The notes beneath the pieces were generated by a model. That model worked only from the letters and a program-made list of their open reading frames with translations. It had not been told where the DNA came from and did no database searches. Shown piece by piece: positions 36,525 through 46,817 of a stretch of 64,000 nt of DNA (the first letter of the stretch is position 1; every line of letters starts with the position of its first letter). The DNA is from Cytobacillus pseudoceanisediminis (lineage in GTDB: Bacteria; Bacillota; Bacilli; Bacillales; Cytobacillaceae): assembly GCF_023516215.1 (NCBI RefSeq), contig NZ_CP097349.1:2108001-2172000 (forward strand), read 5' to 3'. The translations under genes were made by a program, and so were the position numbers.

Positions 36525-36602
36525 TTAATATTTTTTCACGAATTTATATTTTGCTGACTTATGCATATGACAATGGATGATTTCCCATTCTGAAGCTTTT
36601 GG

Positions 36603-36863
36603 CTAACGCGGCTCCACAATCAGCTTAATGGCAGTCCGCTCTTCGCCGTCAATCAGAATATCCGTGAATGCAGGGATACAAATTAAATCCACTCCGCTAG
36701 GCGCTACGAATCCTCTTGCGATCGCTACTGCCTTAACAGCCTGGTTCAATGCACCCGCACCAATTGCCTGGATTTCTGCATTTCCTCTTTCGCGAAGAAC
36801 TCCAGCAAGCGCACCAGCTACAGAATTAGGATTAGATTTTGCTGAAACTTTTAATATTTCCAT
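36603..36863 (-). CDS. spoVS: stage V sporulation protein S
   Basis: An 86-residue Alba-like protein needed for septation and coat steps of sporulation. It is almost invariant in the family: ILKVSAKSNPNSVAGALAGV, then AIGAGALNQAVKAVAIARGF and GVDLICIPAFTDI. GGAGG lies before the ATG. The upstream 310 bases to ymdB contain only the shared terminator at 37103. Confidence 0.95.
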   Translation of the reverse strand: MEILKVSAKSNPNSVAGALAGVLRERGNAEIQAIGAGALNQAVKAVAIARGFVAPSGVDLICIPAFTDILIDGEERTAIKLIVEPR

Positions 36864-37102
36864 TCCTAGCTCCTCCTCGTTTTACCCCTCCTGTATGCAT
36901 TGCTCAAAGCGCTGATTCGCCTTCTGCAAAGGCCGAATGCCTTCAGAGAGGCAATTACTTTCCGTTCATGTCATACTGCTTTGATGGAATTTAGCACCAG
37001 GTCTATATATCATTCCATTGCTACTATATTCAGCTTGGAATTCACATATTCCGGCTTGGACAAAAAAAGCAGGGTTTCAGGCTGATTTTCATTAAAAAAA
37101 CT

Positions 37103-37137
37103 AAAAACTGCATTCGGACATCCGAATGCAGTTTTTT
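37103..37137. terminator. bidirectional terminator
   Basis: AACTGCATTCGGA and TCCGAATGCAGTT, a 13-bp perfect stem followed by TTTTT on the plus strand and preceded by an A tract. On the minus strand it ends ymdB. Confidence 0.8.
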
Positions 37138-37172
37138 ATCTGTTTATGTGTAAAAAGGATGGTCATCGTTAA

Positions 37173-37940
37173 TTAAGATCCGGTCAATTTTTTTGCGAGC
37201 CCCGTTTTTGGGTTCAGCTCAATGAATGCTGCACTTAATTGGGTCCTGCCTTCTTTCGGAACCTCAAATCGAACCGGTAATCCAGTCAAAAACCTTTTGA
37301 TCACAGCTTCTTTTTCAACACCAAGGATACCGTCATAAGGGCCTGTCATTCCTACATCAGACATAAAAGCTGTCCCGCCAGGCAAAACACGGTTATCGGC
37401 TGTCTGCACGTGCGTATGCGTACCTACTACTGCTGATACTTTTCCATCCAAATACCAGCCCATTGCCTGTTTTTCACTTGTTGCTTCCGCATGAAAATCA
37501 ACAAAAATGAACGGAGTCCTTTCACGGGCTTCCTTTATCAGTTCATCCGCCTTTTGGAAAGGACAATCACTTGTATTCATAAAAGTCCTGCCCTGAAGGC
37601 TGATAACCGCTACTTCCTCTGTATTGAATTTTAAAAACACCATGCCTTTGCCAGGATTATTTGAAGGAAAATTGGCCGGACGGACCATGTATTTAGCGCG
37701 GTCAATGAATTCAAAAATCTCCCGGTTATCCCATGTATGATTACCGAGCGTTACCGCCTGAGCACCGGCCTCCAGAAATCCCCGGTATATCTTTTCTGTT
37801 ATTCCCTTTCCCCCTGCTGCATTTTCCCCATTAATAATCGTGATATGCGGGCGGTATTTTTCTTTTAGCTTCGGTACATATTCAGTGATCATATCACGCC
37901 CCTGGGATCCCACTACATCTCCGACAAACAATATATTCAT
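37173..37940 (-). CDS. ymdB: YmdB metallophosphoesterase
   Basis: A 255-residue dimetal phosphoesterase (TIGR00282 type), reported in B. subtilis to hydrolyse 2',3'-cyclic nucleotides and to affect biofilm and nanotube formation. Metal motifs: FVGDVVGSQGRD, NGENAAGG, LGNHTWDNRE, VDFHAEATSEK and VGTHTHVQTAD. It lies downstream of rny as in other Bacillaceae; a terminator separates them. Confidence 0.93.
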   Translation of the reverse strand: MNILFVGDVVGSQGRDMITEYVPKLKEKYRPHITIINGENAAGGKGITEKIYRGFLEAGAQAVTLGNHTWDNREIFEFIDRAKYMVRPANFPSNNPGKGMVFLKFNTEEVAVISLQGRTFMNTSDCPFQKADELIKEARERTPFIFVDFHAEATSEKQAMGWYLDGKVSAVVGTHTHVQTADNRVLPGGTAFMSDVGMTGPYDGILGVEKEAVIKRFLTGLPVRFEVPKEGRTQLSAAFIELNPKTGLAKKLTGS

Positions 37941-38040
37941 GTCATATCCCTTTCTGCTTTTAAAGATATATGTATGCTTTTCCAGTCTTTTTTATTAGTT
38001 TAACACAGTTTCCTGCATCAATATAAAGCACACCCCGAAA

Positions 38041-38072
38041 AAGAAATAAAGCGATGCATGTGCATCGCTTTA
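38041..38072 (-). terminator. rho-independent terminator
   Basis: Minus strand AAGCGATGCA-CA-TGCATCGCTT followed by TATTTCTTTTT, at the rny stop codon. Confidence 0.75.
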
Positions 38073-39635
38073 TTTTGCATATTCAACGGCCCTCGTTTCA
38101 CGGATAACCGTGACCTTGATGTGGCCCGGGTAATCAAGTTCCTCTTCAATCTTCTTACGGATATCCCTTGCCAAACGATGAGATTCAAGGTCATCAATTT
38201 GTTCAGGCTTAACCATAATGCGAATTTCCCGTCCTGCCTGAATGGCAAATGATTTTTCAACGCCATCATAGGATTCTGAAATCTCTTCAAGCTTTTCCAG
38301 ACGTCGAATATAATTTTCAAGAGTCTCTCTTCTTGCTCCAGGTCTTGCTGCTGATAAAGCATCAGCTGCAGCGACAAGCACGGCAATGATCGAAGTAGGC
38401 TCTGTGTCACCATGGTGGGAAGCAATACTGTTGATGACAACAGGATGCTCCTTATACTTAGTGGCAAGTTCCACACCGATTTCAACATGGCTTCCTTCCA
38501 CCTCATGGTCGATTGCTTTTCCAATATCATGAAGCAATCCAGCACGGCGTGCCAATGTTTCGTCCTGTCCTAATTCGGCCGCCAGCAAACCTGAAAGCTG
38601 AGCCACTTCCATTGAATGCTTTAACACATTCTGACCGTAGCTTGTACGGAATTTTAAACGGCCAAGAATTTTGATTAAATCTGGATGCAGACCGTGAACA
38701 CCAACTTCGAAAGTAGTTTGTTCACCAATTTCGCGGATGTGTTCATCCACTTCACGGCGGGCCTTATCAACCATCTCCTCAATCCGAGCTGGATGGATGC
38801 GTCCGTCCTGAACCAGTTTGTCTAAAGCTAAGCGTGCAGTCTCACGGCGAATCGGATCAAAACCGGATAAAATAACCGCTTCCGGCGTATCATCGATTAT
38901 GAGATCAATTCCAGTCAGAGTTTCAAGAGTACGGATATTACGGCCTTCACGGCCAATAATGCGCCCTTTCATCTCATCATTTGGCAGGTTGACAACTGAT
39001 ACTGTAGTTTCTGCTACATGATCAGCTGCACATCTTTGGATAGCCAGTGACAAGATTTCCTTCGCTTTCTTATCTGCGTCCTCTTTCGCTCTAGTCTCGC
39101 TCTCTTTTACCATAATAGCGACATCGTGAGCCACTTCCTGCTCCGTGCGCTCTAAAATGATGGACTTTGCCTCTTCACGAGTCAAGCCTGAGATGCGTTC
39201 CAGCTCAGCTTGCTGCTCTTTAATCATCTCGTCCACTTTGCTTTCCATCTCTTCAATATGCTGTTGTCTTTTGCTAAGAGAATCGTCCCTCTTTTCTAAA
39301 AGCGCTTCACGTTTATCTAACGTTTCATCTTTGCGATCAAGGTTCTCTTCTTTTTGCATTAAGCGATTTTCTTGTTTTTGCAGTTCATTTCTTCGATCAC
39401 GAATTTCACTTTCCGCATCTGTGCGAAGCTTGTGAATTTCATCTTTCGCTTCAAGCAGGGCTTCTTTCTTCGTAGCCTCAGCTTCTCGCTTTGCGTCTTC
39501 CAAAATCTGCTCAGCAGCATCTTTAGCTCCTGCAATTTTTGCTTCGGCAATAGATTTGCGAACAAAATAGCCAACAATAGCACCGACGATTAGGCCAAGC
39601 AAAATGGAGATGATTGCTGTTACTAGATCCATCAT
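38070..39635 (-). CDS. rny: ribonuclease Y
   Basis: The 521-residue membrane-anchored endoribonuclease that starts mRNA decay. An N-terminal membrane helix (about 3-25) is followed by a long coiled coil (about 30-200), a KH domain ([19 protein letters not shown], about 215-275) and an HD domain ([20 protein letters not shown], about 335-430). The length matches B. subtilis. GGAGGTG precedes the ATG. Confidence 0.97.
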   Translation of the reverse strand: MMDLVTAIISILLGLIVGAIVGYFVRKSIAEAKIAGAKDAAEQILEDAKREAEATKKEALLEAKDEIHKLRTDAESEIRDRRNELQKQENRLMQKEENLDRKDETLDKREALLEKRDDSLSKRQQHIEEMESKVDEMIKEQQAELERISGLTREEAKSIILERTEQEVAHDVAIMVKESETRAKEDADKKAKEILSLAIQRCAADHVAETTVSVVNLPNDEMKGRIIGREGRNIRTLETLTGIDLIIDDTPEAVILSGFDPIRRETARLALDKLVQDGRIHPARIEEMVDKARREVDEHIREIGEQTTFEVGVHGLHPDLIKILGRLKFRTSYGQNVLKHSMEVAQLSGLLAAELGQDETLARRAGLLHDIGKAIDHEVEGSHVEIGVELATKYKEHPVVINSIASHHGDTEPTSIIAVLVAAADALSAARPGARRETLENYIRRLEKLEEISESYDGVEKSFAIQAGREIRIMVKPEQIDDLESHRLARDIRKKIEEELDYPGHIKVTVIRETRAVEYAK

Positions 39636-40039
39636 TTCACCTCCTCTTGCTATGAACTTGTTTGTGTTACGTTTTTTAAAGTGTCGGCATGTACATTGTC
39701 CAATTCAACATACAGCACTAAGGCTTTTAAACGTTTCAATCTCAATAAAGCACTGGGCATCCATTTGAGGGCTGGCATAATATTAACGTATGAATAGCCA
39801 ATGGAGCCTGGAGAAAGACAAAGTCTAACTCAGTAAGAATTTCTTTACATATAAAATGTAAAATATACATTTTTAATTGTAAAGCTGTGGAATTTCATTG
39901 TCAAGGGTTTGTCCTATAGGCTTTTCTTAATATTTCGATTGGTTTGAACACTTTTGATCATTTAGTCAATTCATTTTTTTATGTCTTAAGATTACAACTG
40001 GTTACAATTAAGATTTTGTTTAGCGTCCGTTGAATATGG

Positions 40040-40230
40040 GTGTTGATTTCTGATGCAGTCACTCAGCGGCCGAGGGCGGTCCGGGAGCCTCCTCAGCGCA
40101 TTCGCGCCAACGGGGTCTCCCGTTTACCGCACTCCCGCAGGACATTGAGTAAGCTCCTCTGTTAAACACCGCACGAAGAAAATGCGTTAGCATTTTCGAG
40201 GATCTCGCGCCTTCCACTACAATCAGCATG
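40040..40230. repeat. degenerate GC-rich intergenic repeat, copy B
   Basis: Starts GTTGATTTC and contains GGCGGTCCGGGAGCCTCCTC, ACGGGGTCTCCCG and ACTCCCGCAGGA, the block order of copy A at 25928. It ends near CGCGCCTTCCACTACAATCAG. The 770-base gap between rny and recA otherwise shows no gene. Confidence 0.55.
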
Positions 40231-40365
40231 TACTAATTAAGTAATTTTAGTTATCAAAACCCTTAAACCGATATTTCAAAGGATATTTTCAATACTACTG
40301 ATGAACTGTCGTACCATGAGCTCAAATCCACATGTAACCTTCCCGTTTACATAATTTCATACCTA

Positions 40366-40397
40366 TAAGAAAAGCAAAGCCGCCCGGGCTTTGCTTT
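40366..40397 (-). terminator. rho-independent terminator
   Basis: Minus strand AAAGCAAAGCC...GGCTTTGCTTT followed by TCTTAT; it follows the recA stop codon. Confidence 0.7.
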
Positions 40398-40406
40398 TGC
40401 TTTGTA

Positions 40407-41447
40407 TTAATCGATCAGCTCGAATTCTTCCTGCTCTTCGTCTCCGCTGATTACTTTATCTCCATCAAGTCCATAGTGTTCACGGATTTGTTTTTGGATA
40501 GTGAGGCGGATTTCAGGGTTTTCTTTTAGGAATACTTTGGCGTTTTCACGGCCTTGGCCAAGGCGCTCTTCATTGTATGAGTACCATGAGCCGCTCTTTT
40601 GGACAATATCCAGTTCAGAGCCAAGATCGATGATTTCGCCTTCCTTAGAGATTCCTTCACCGTACATGATATCTACTTCCGCCACTCTGAACGGAGGAGC
40701 GACTTTGTTTTTGACAACTTTGATCTTTGTCTTATTACCAACCATTTCATTGCCCTGCTTAAGAGTTTCTGCACGGCGCACTTCAAGACGGACAGAAGAG
40801 TAGAATTTCAAAGCGCGTCCGCCAGGAGTGGTTTCAGGGTTTCCGAACATAACTCCGACTTTTTCACGGATCTGGTTAATGAAAATCGCAATGGTTTTAG
40901 ATTTGTTGATTGCGCCTGATAGTTTACGAAGTGCCTGGGACATAAGGCGGGCCTGCAAACCAACATGGGAATCACCCATTTCCCCTTCAATTTCAGCCTT
41001 TGGCACAAGGGCTGCAACAGAGTCAATTACCAGAATATCAACAGCTCCGCTTCGAACAAGTGCTTCTGCAATTTCAAGCGCCTGCTCTCCTGTATCCGGC
41101 TGGGAAAGTAAAAGCTCATCAATATTCACACCAAGATTTTGTGCATAAACAGGGTCTAGAGCATGTTCAGCATCGATAAAAGCAGCTTGTCCGCCGCTTG
41201 CCTGAACCTCTGCAATTGCATGCAGGGCTACAGTTGTTTTACCTGAGCTCTCAGGTCCATAAATTTCAATAATGCGTCCTCTTGGATAGCCCCCTACCCC
41301 AAGAGCTGCATCAAGGGCAAGGGATCCGCTTGGTGCAGTGGAAATTTTCCGGTCAGTCTGTTCACCAAGCTTCATAATAGAACCTTTACCAAATTGCTTT
41401 TCTATTTGTTTTAACGCCATTTCAAGAGCTGCTTGACGATCACTCAC
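40407..41447 (-). CDS. recA: recombinase RecA
   Basis: A 346-residue strand-exchange protein and SOS co-protease, intact. Walker A is GPESSGKTT (about residue 66), followed by [20 protein letters not shown] and the L2 loop [19 protein letters not shown]. It has an acidic C-terminus. It lies between cinA and rny as in B. subtilis and has a LexA box and a promoter of its own. Confidence 0.98.
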   Translation of the reverse strand: MSDRQAALEMALKQIEKQFGKGSIMKLGEQTDRKISTAPSGSLALDAALGVGGYPRGRIIEIYGPESSGKTTVALHAIAEVQASGGQAAFIDAEHALDPVYAQNLGVNIDELLLSQPDTGEQALEIAEALVRSGAVDILVIDSVAALVPKAEIEGEMGDSHVGLQARLMSQALRKLSGAINKSKTIAIFINQIREKVGVMFGNPETTPGGRALKFYSSVRLEVRRAETLKQGNEMVGNKTKIKVVKNKVAPPFRVAEVDIMYGEGISKEGEIIDLGSELDIVQKSGSWYSYNEERLGQGRENAKVFLKENPEIRLTIQKQIREHYGLDGDKVISGDEEQEEFELID

Positions 41448-41523
41448 TAATAGTTCCTCCTTTTATATAGACGAATCTATCTTTTGATTAGATTCGTTTT
41501 GTCTCATCTCAAAACCTAACTCT

Positions 41524-41575
41524 ACTATAAACCTTTTCAATGCATTTGTCGAGCAAAAAGTCGAACATCCATTCG
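41524..41575 (-). promoter_or_regulatory. recA promoter and LexA (DinR) box
   Basis: CGAACATCCATTCG (41562-41575) matches the Bacillus LexA consensus CGAAC-N4-GTTCG with one change. Next to it on the minus strand are TCGACA (41547-41552) and TATAGT (41524-41529) with a 17-bp spacer. This supports SOS control of recA. Confidence 0.8.
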
Positions 41576-41700
41576 ATTTTTTTCACCAGGACATTTTGCC
41601 CGAAAATATCAATTCATGCTGTGGAAAATGTAATTTTCAGATGTGAATCAATAGAAGAAATGGCATTTCGATAAGAATTCTGTCTATTTTTCAGGCTATT

Positions 41701-41730
41701 AAAAAATCAGAACGCTTTTCAGGCGCTCTG
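41701..41730 (-). terminator. rho-independent terminator
   Basis: Minus strand TCAGAGCGC...GCGTTCTGA followed by TTTTTT; the cinA stop codon lies in the loop. Confidence 0.75.
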
Positions 41731-42968
41731 ACATTCTTTTAATGCTTTTATAAGAAAATGGCAGCCATATTTTACCGTACGGACACGGTTTGCCGCCCTG
41801 GTTCCCCCAAGGTTCAGCTTTTCAGTCTGGACAGGCTTACCTTTTATCCAGATGCCTATATATACGGTTCCCACCGGGTTGCCTTCCAGTTCGTCAGGAC
41901 CAGCAACACCTGTGAAGCTGATTCCGATATCTGAGTTAGTCAGACTGGCGACATTCTCAGCAAGCTCTGCTGCACACTGAGCACTGACGACCCCGTAGTT
42001 ATCAATCGTTTCTTTGCGAACTTTTAAAACCTCAGCCTTAACTTCGTTTGTATAGCAAACCACTCCGCCTTTTAGAAGTCCGCCTGCTCCCGGAATGGAT
42101 GTAAACTCCTGCTGAAACATGCCGCCTGTTAAACTCTCAGCAGCGGAAATAGTCATATTGTTTTCCTTGATCAGCTTGGTGAGCTCATGCATCAAGGAAG
42201 TGTCATCGTAGCCATAGAAGAAATCGCCGACACGGCCGAGGATTTTAGCTTCAGTTTCATCCATCAGCATCATTGCCGTGTTAGGCTGGCTATGCTTTGC
42301 CGTAAGCCTTAGCGTGACTTCTCCGTCAGAGGCAAGCGGAGCAATTGTTGGATTACTCTGCGCATCGATAATATCTTCAATCTCAGTTTCAAGCATGGCT
42401 TCTCCAATCCCGAAAAAGTGCAATACCCGGGAAACAATCACATCATCTGTGCCCAGCTTGGATTGCAGGGCCGGAAAAGCATGTTTCAGGAACATAGGCT
42501 CCATTTCATTTGGAGGTCCCGGAAGTAGCATAAAAACATGCCCGCCATTATCGGAAATCATTCCAGGAGCCATTCCATGCTCGTTAGGAAGTACTTGTGC
42601 ATCCTCAAGTACAAGTGCCTGTTTTTTATTATTCTCAGTCATCTCTCTGTTGGTCCGTTTAAAATACATCTGTATGGATTCAAGCGCCTGCTCATCCATG
42701 ACAAGCTCTTTGCCTAGATGGCGGGCAATCGTTTCTTTCGTCAAATCATCCTTTGTCGGCCCCAGCCCCCAGTGAAAACGATCAGATCTGATCGATCTTC
42801 CGCAATTTTGATCACAGACTTCAGGCGCTCAGGGTTATCGCCAACCACTGAATGGTAAAAAACATTAATGCCCAGTTCAGCAAGCTGCCGGGAAAGAAAG
42901 CGGGCATTTGTATTAACGATTTGTCCAAGTAAAAGCTCAGACCCGACAGCTATAATTTCTGCATTCAT
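41719..42968 (-). CDS. cinA: CinA competence/damage-inducible protein (frameshifted)
   Basis: A 416-residue protein once corrected, the B. subtilis length. The N-terminal MoaB/MoeA-like domain has [14 protein letters not shown] and [14 protein letters not shown]. The C-terminal nicotinamide-nucleotide amidase (PncC-like) domain has [22 protein letters not shown] and [16 protein letters not shown]. The frames join at the run of five C, 42766-42770; one added base gives [15 protein letters not shown]. Confidence 0.93.
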
Positions 42969-42995
42969 TCAAAAGCCCCTTTCTGGCTAAAAAAA

Positions 42996-43574
42996 TTATT
43001 TTGAGTTAATGAAGGCCTGCTTGTTTTTTGCAAAATAGTCCCAGCCGGACCAGATGGTAAAGAACATCGCAACCCAAAGGGCAATCAGATCAAACGGAAT
43101 TGAAACCATTTCAAAAATAATATTATGTAAAAGCAGTGAAGAAATGGCCACAATTTGAGCCCAAGTTTTGATTTTGCCTAGCTGATTCGCTGCGACTACT
43201 TCTCCTTCCCCCGCCAGAACAAGCCTTAAACCTGTTACGGCAAATTCACGGCTAATGATAATAATCACAATCCAGGATGGAGCCAGCTCAAGATCAACAA
43301 GGACAATCAATGCTGCAGAGACAAGGAGCTTGTCTGCAAGCGGATCAAGAAACTTACCTAAATTTGTAACCAGATTGTATTTGCGGGCAAAATAGCCATC
43401 AACCCAATCGGTAACTGAAGCAATGATAAAGATAAGAGCTCCAATCAGGTGGGTTACCGGCATTTCCGCTCCAAGGAATTCTATATTTCCCCACGAAAAA
43501 GGAACAAGCATTACGAGCAGAAATACGGGTATCATCATGATACGTGACACTGTAATTTTATTTGGCAGATTCAT
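42996..43574 (-). CDS. pgsA: CDP-diacylglycerol-glycerol-3-phosphate 3-phosphatidyltransferase
   Basis: A 192-residue membrane enzyme of phosphatidylglycerol synthesis. The CDP-alcohol transferase signature D-x2-DG-x2-AR-x8-G-x3-D-x3-D is seen in TDWVDGYFARKYN and LGKFLDPLADK. It has about five membrane helices. The gene lies between rodZ and cinA. Confidence 0.95.
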   Translation of the reverse strand: MNLPNKITVSRIMMIPVFLLVMLVPFSWGNIEFLGAEMPVTHLIGALIFIIASVTDWVDGYFARKYNLVTNLGKFLDPLADKLLVSAALIVLVDLELAPSWIVIIIISREFAVTGLRLVLAGEGEVVAANQLGKIKTWAQIVAISSLLLHNIIFEMVSIPFDLIALWVAMFFTIWSGWDYFAKNKQAFINSK

Positions 43575-43662
43575 GTTTTACCTCCAAGTATAGTAAATGA
43601 AGCTTCTTGCAGAAAAAGGTGTTAGACATTCGCTGCAAACCTTTTAATGATAATTTTTACAT

Positions 43663-43696
43663 AAAAAGCGAAAATAGTCATCTAAAGAAGATGACT
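43663..43696 (-). terminator. possible rho-independent terminator
   Basis: Minus strand AGTCATCT-TCTTT-AGATGACT followed by ATTTTCGCTTTTT, overlapping the rodZ stop codon. Confidence 0.5.
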
Positions 43697-44615
43697 ATTC
43701 GGTCTTCGGCGCGTACTTAATGGTTATATCCTGCTTGACGGATTGTGAAGGCGGCACCTTATACTCAATTTTTTCGCCGTTTACATAGATTTCAGTTTGA
43801 GTCGAATTTCCGACTACAATAGAAGCTTCCGTTTCCTTTGAAAAGTCTACCTTCTGGCTTTTCGTGCCATCAGCTGTCAGCATTCCCTGGTAGAAGGAAT
43901 TTCCTTTGCCGTTTTTGATATTCACCCAAGTTTCTCCTGTAGACACAACTTCCAGTTCAAACTTGTCCGCATTTTTCAATTCATAAACCGTTCCATTTCC
44001 GCTGGATTGCACCACAGCAACCTCCTGCTTTGGCGCTTCCTCGGCTTCTTGGTCCTCGGCAGTTTCCTCAGCAGAGTCTTTGTCAGCAGATTCTTCTTTC
44101 TCTCCTGCTGATTCATCTTTATCATTTTCATCTTTTTTACTATCTGAAAGGTTTTCAGACTCTTCTATGACCGTCTGCCCATCTGTCCGATCAGATGGCT
44201 GCTCTTCATTATCCGCCTGATCTTTGGCACCCAGGAAATTATAAAGGACTGCGATGAGACCAATTATAAAGACACCAATAAGTACCTTTGGGAGAATATC
44301 GAATACCTTTGAAGTCCTGCCAGAAAGATCTTTTCTGGATTGAACACGGGATAGCTTTTCCGGAATATCATCATTCATCTGTGCCGGAATGTCATTTTTA
44401 TACTGCTCGAAAATTTCTTCAGGCTCAATTCCCACCGCTTCAGCATACTGCTTTATAAATGCCCTGACATAAAACTTCCCGGGCATCATGCTATAATCGC
44501 CCTCTTCAATACCCATCAAATAGCGCTTTTGTATTTTTGTGACCTTTTGCAGATCGTCAAGGCTCATATCCTTAGCCAGCCGCGCTTCTTTTAAACGATT
44601 TCCTAGTTCTGTCAA
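43695..44615 (-). CDS. rodZ: RodZ-like cell-shape protein (YmfM)
   Basis: A 306-residue bitopic membrane protein. The cytoplasmic helix-turn-helix (about residues 5-70, LGNRLKEARLAKDMSLDDL) contacts MreB in homologues. One membrane helix lies near residues 110-130. A long acidic Glu/Asp linker follows, then an extracytoplasmic DUF4115 domain (GETWVNIKNGKGNSFYQGML). It is encoded upstream of pgsA. Confidence 0.9.
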   Translation of the reverse strand: MTELGNRLKEARLAKDMSLDDLQKVTKIQKRYLMGIEEGDYSMMPGKFYVRAFIKQYAEAVGIEPEEIFEQYKNDIPAQMNDDIPEKLSRVQSRKDLSGRTSKVFDILPKVLIGVFIIGLIAVLYNFLGAKDQADNEEQPSDRTDGQTVIEESENLSDSKKDENDKDESAGEKEESADKDSAEETAEDQEAEEAPKQEVAVVQSSGNGTVYELKNADKFELEVVSTGETWVNIKNGKGNSFYQGMLTADGTKSQKVDFSKETEASIVVGNSTQTEIYVNGEKIEYKVPPSQSVKQDITIKYAPKTE

Positions 44616-44636
44616 TTTACAACACCTTCCAACTTA

Positions 44637-45428
44637 CTAAAAATCAAAGCCTCCAAAATCAGATTCAGAGAACATACTGTTTTTCTCTACTACATCATAA
44701 GTAATCTCTTCCTCAGGATCGTGTCGGAGCTCAATAATATAATCGAAATCATTAAGGGAGTATTCAGTGTTTTGCACAAAGATATCCGGATGCTCTACTA
44801 CCTTTACTGCAGGAAGGCGCATAATTTCCCGCACAAGCTGCCAGTGACGTTCATTTGCACGTCGGGTTGAGACAATTCCGTCTATTATGAACAAATTGTT
44901 TTCATTATATTCATCCTCGATCAGCTGGTTGCGTATCGTCTGCTTTAGCAGAGTGGATGAAACAAATAGCCATCGTTTGTTGGCACAAACACTTGAGGCC
45001 ACAATGGATTCAGTTTTTCCAACCCTTGGCATTCCCCTGATCCCTATAAGCTTGTGCCCTTCCTGTTTAAATAATTCCGCCATGAAGTCGACTAATAAAC
45101 CAAGCTCGTCCCTGACGAACCTGAACGTTTTCTTGTCGTCGGCATCCCTTTGAATGTATCTTCCATGGCGCACAGCAAGACGGTCTCTAAGTTTAGGCTC
45201 CCGGAGCTTAATCACTTTAATTGTATCCATAGTATTTAAAATCGATTTTAAGCGTTCAATCTGTTCGTGGTCTTTAGCCAGAATCAGCAATCCTCTTCGG
45301 CCTTCATCCACACCATTGATGGTAACGATATTAATGGAAAGCATACCCAGCAGGGAAGAAATGTCACCAAGCAAGCCGGGACGATTCTTTTGGATTTCAT
45401 ATTCCAAATACCATTCTGTTTTCTCCAC
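44637..45428 (-). CDS. ymfK: YmfK, DUF3388 protein
   Basis: A 263-residue protein with an N-terminal ACT-like region (WYLEYEIQKNRPGLLGDISS, about 5-75). The remainder contains a P-loop-like GMPRVGKTES (about 133) and DGIVSTRRANERHW. DUF3388 proteins are conserved at this locus in Bacillaceae, and the function is unknown. GGAGG precedes the ATG. Confidence 0.85.
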   Translation of the reverse strand: MEKTEWYLEYEIQKNRPGLLGDISSLLGMLSINIVTINGVDEGRRGLLILAKDHEQIERLKSILNTMDTIKVIKLREPKLRDRLAVRHGRYIQRDADDKKTFRFVRDELGLLVDFMAELFKQEGHKLIGIRGMPRVGKTESIVASSVCANKRWLFVSSTLLKQTIRNQLIEDEYNENNLFIIDGIVSTRRANERHWQLVREIMRLPAVKVVEHPDIFVQNTEYSLNDFDYIIELRHDPEEEITYDVVEKNSMFSESDFGGFDF

Positions 45429-45610
45429 CGGAAAACCTCCTCCTGCATGATGCGCGGCTCATTGCGCATTTTATATGTATATGTATATCTTTTATTAATG
45501 TAAATTTTTATTAAACCTACCCTGAATTTTCATCTAGATTCTATAATATATGATTTTTTACCAATATGAAAGGAAAAACCCGTCTGGCTGTGGAGGAAAT
45601 TCTTTTTGGG

Positions 45611-45643
45611 GAAAACGAAAAGAGAGGATTTCCTCTCTTTTCG
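45611..45643 (-). terminator. rho-independent terminator
   Basis: CGAAAAGAGAGGA...TCCTCTCTTTTCG, 13-bp stem, followed on the minus strand by TTTTC; it ends the ymfJ transcript. Confidence 0.75.
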
Positions 45644-45661
45644 CTGATTTACATTAAATTC

Positions 45662-45919
45662 TTATTGAGAGCCGTCGTTTTGAACAAGCTTTACCATCAT
45701 ATTTGCAATGGCATGCTGCTCATCCGGGCTTGCTACAGACCAAAGATCAGCCAGGATTTTTTCCTGGTCATTCTTCGGCTCCACTTGCTTGGCTAAATAA
45801 TCGCCGATTTGGTAAGCAAGGTCATTTACAGTTTCCTTATTCATTCCCTGGTTCTGTCCCTGATGAAGACGATCTCCAAGGAAGTCTTTCCACTGCTGCC
45901 AGTTATCTAGTACAGACAT
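45662..45919 (-). CDS. ymfJ: YmfJ, DUF3243 protein
   Basis: An 85-residue helical protein, as in B. subtilis, with NWQQWKDFLGDRLHQGQNQG and LAKQVEPKNDQEKILADLW. AGGAGG lies 8 nt before the ATG at 45917-45919. The function is unknown. Confidence 0.88.
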   Translation of the reverse strand: MSVLDNWQQWKDFLGDRLHQGQNQGMNKETVNDLAYQIGDYLAKQVEPKNDQEKILADLWSVASPDEQHAIANMMVKLVQNDGSQ

Positions 45920-46036
45920 AATTATTGCCTCCTTTAAATGTTGTACAATTATATTGTGCTTAGGGGCTGAATAAAATATGCATGCACTAATACACATGAA
46001 CAAAAAATATGTGAAACTTCAATGAACGATAGGCAG

Positions 46037-46759
46037 TTACGTATACCAGCCGCCATTTACAGCCAAGACCTGTCCGGTAATATACGAGGCCCTTTCTGAA
46101 AGAAGGAAGGAAACGGAGTTGGCAATGTCAGCAGGCAAGGCAAGCCTGCCCATAGGAATATCGCTTTTTACGGCATCCAGCTCCTCTTCAGTAAAATCAT
46201 TCAGCATAGCTGTCTCGACTGCACCTGGGGCAACCGCATTAACCCTCACTCCGCTTAGGGCAACTTCCTTGCTTAAAGCTTTTGCAAAAGCAATTTGGGC
46301 GCCCTTTGCTGCCGAGTAAGCAACTTCACAAGCAGCACCCGTCTGGCCCCATATAGAGGAAATAACGATGACATTCCCGCTGCCCTTTGAAATAAGTTTT
46401 GGCAGAAGCTCTTTGGTCAGCAGAAGAGGTGAGGTCACATGAAGGTTCATCAGCGCCTCAGTTTCCGCTTCCGGCAATTCCGTCAGAAGTCCGTATTGTG
46501 CTGACCCGCTATTATGGATAATGGCATCAAGCGAAAAGATATTTGGTATAATTTTTTTATAGCCGCCTTGTACAGACAGGTCTGCCTGGATTGGAATATA
46601 TTCTCCATCAAAGGCCTGCAGGCGGTCCAGCAGACTGTTTATACTTCGCTTATTTTGATTGTAATGCAAATAGAGCGAATAGCCTTCCTCCGCCAGTTTA
46701 ATGCTGATTTCCTGGCCGATTCCTCCGCTCGCTCCAGTTATTAACGCAAATTTCCTCAT
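46037..46759 (-). CDS. ymfI: YmfI short-chain reductase (EF-P modification)
   Basis: A 240-residue SDR enzyme with the cofactor site TGASGGIGQEI, the catalytic Ser region VISSIWGQTG, and YSAAKGAQ with Tyr/Lys. In B. subtilis YmfI is the reductase that matures the 5-aminopentanol modification on elongation factor P. The ATG at 46757-46759 has GGGAG upstream. The locus order ymfF-ymfH-ymfI-ymfJ is conserved. Confidence 0.9.
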   Translation of the reverse strand: MRKFALITGASGGIGQEISIKLAEEGYSLYLHYNQNKRSINSLLDRLQAFDGEYIPIQADLSVQGGYKKIIPNIFSLDAIIHNSGSAQYGLLTELPEAETEALMNLHVTSPLLLTKELLPKLISKGSGNVIVISSIWGQTGAACEVAYSAAKGAQIAFAKALSKEVALSGVRVNAVAPGAVETAMLNDFTEEELDAVKSDIPMGRLALPADIANSVSFLLSERASYITGQVLAVNGGWYT

Positions 46760-46817
46760 TTCATACACTCCCGAAAAAAGCAAAGCGCCTTTTATGGCGC
46801 TCTGCTGAAACAGCTTT

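Noticed and set aside
42278..42775. A 165-codon plus-strand frame over cinA
   Set aside because: It lies antisense to a well-conserved gene, lacks a ribosome site and has shadow-type composition.
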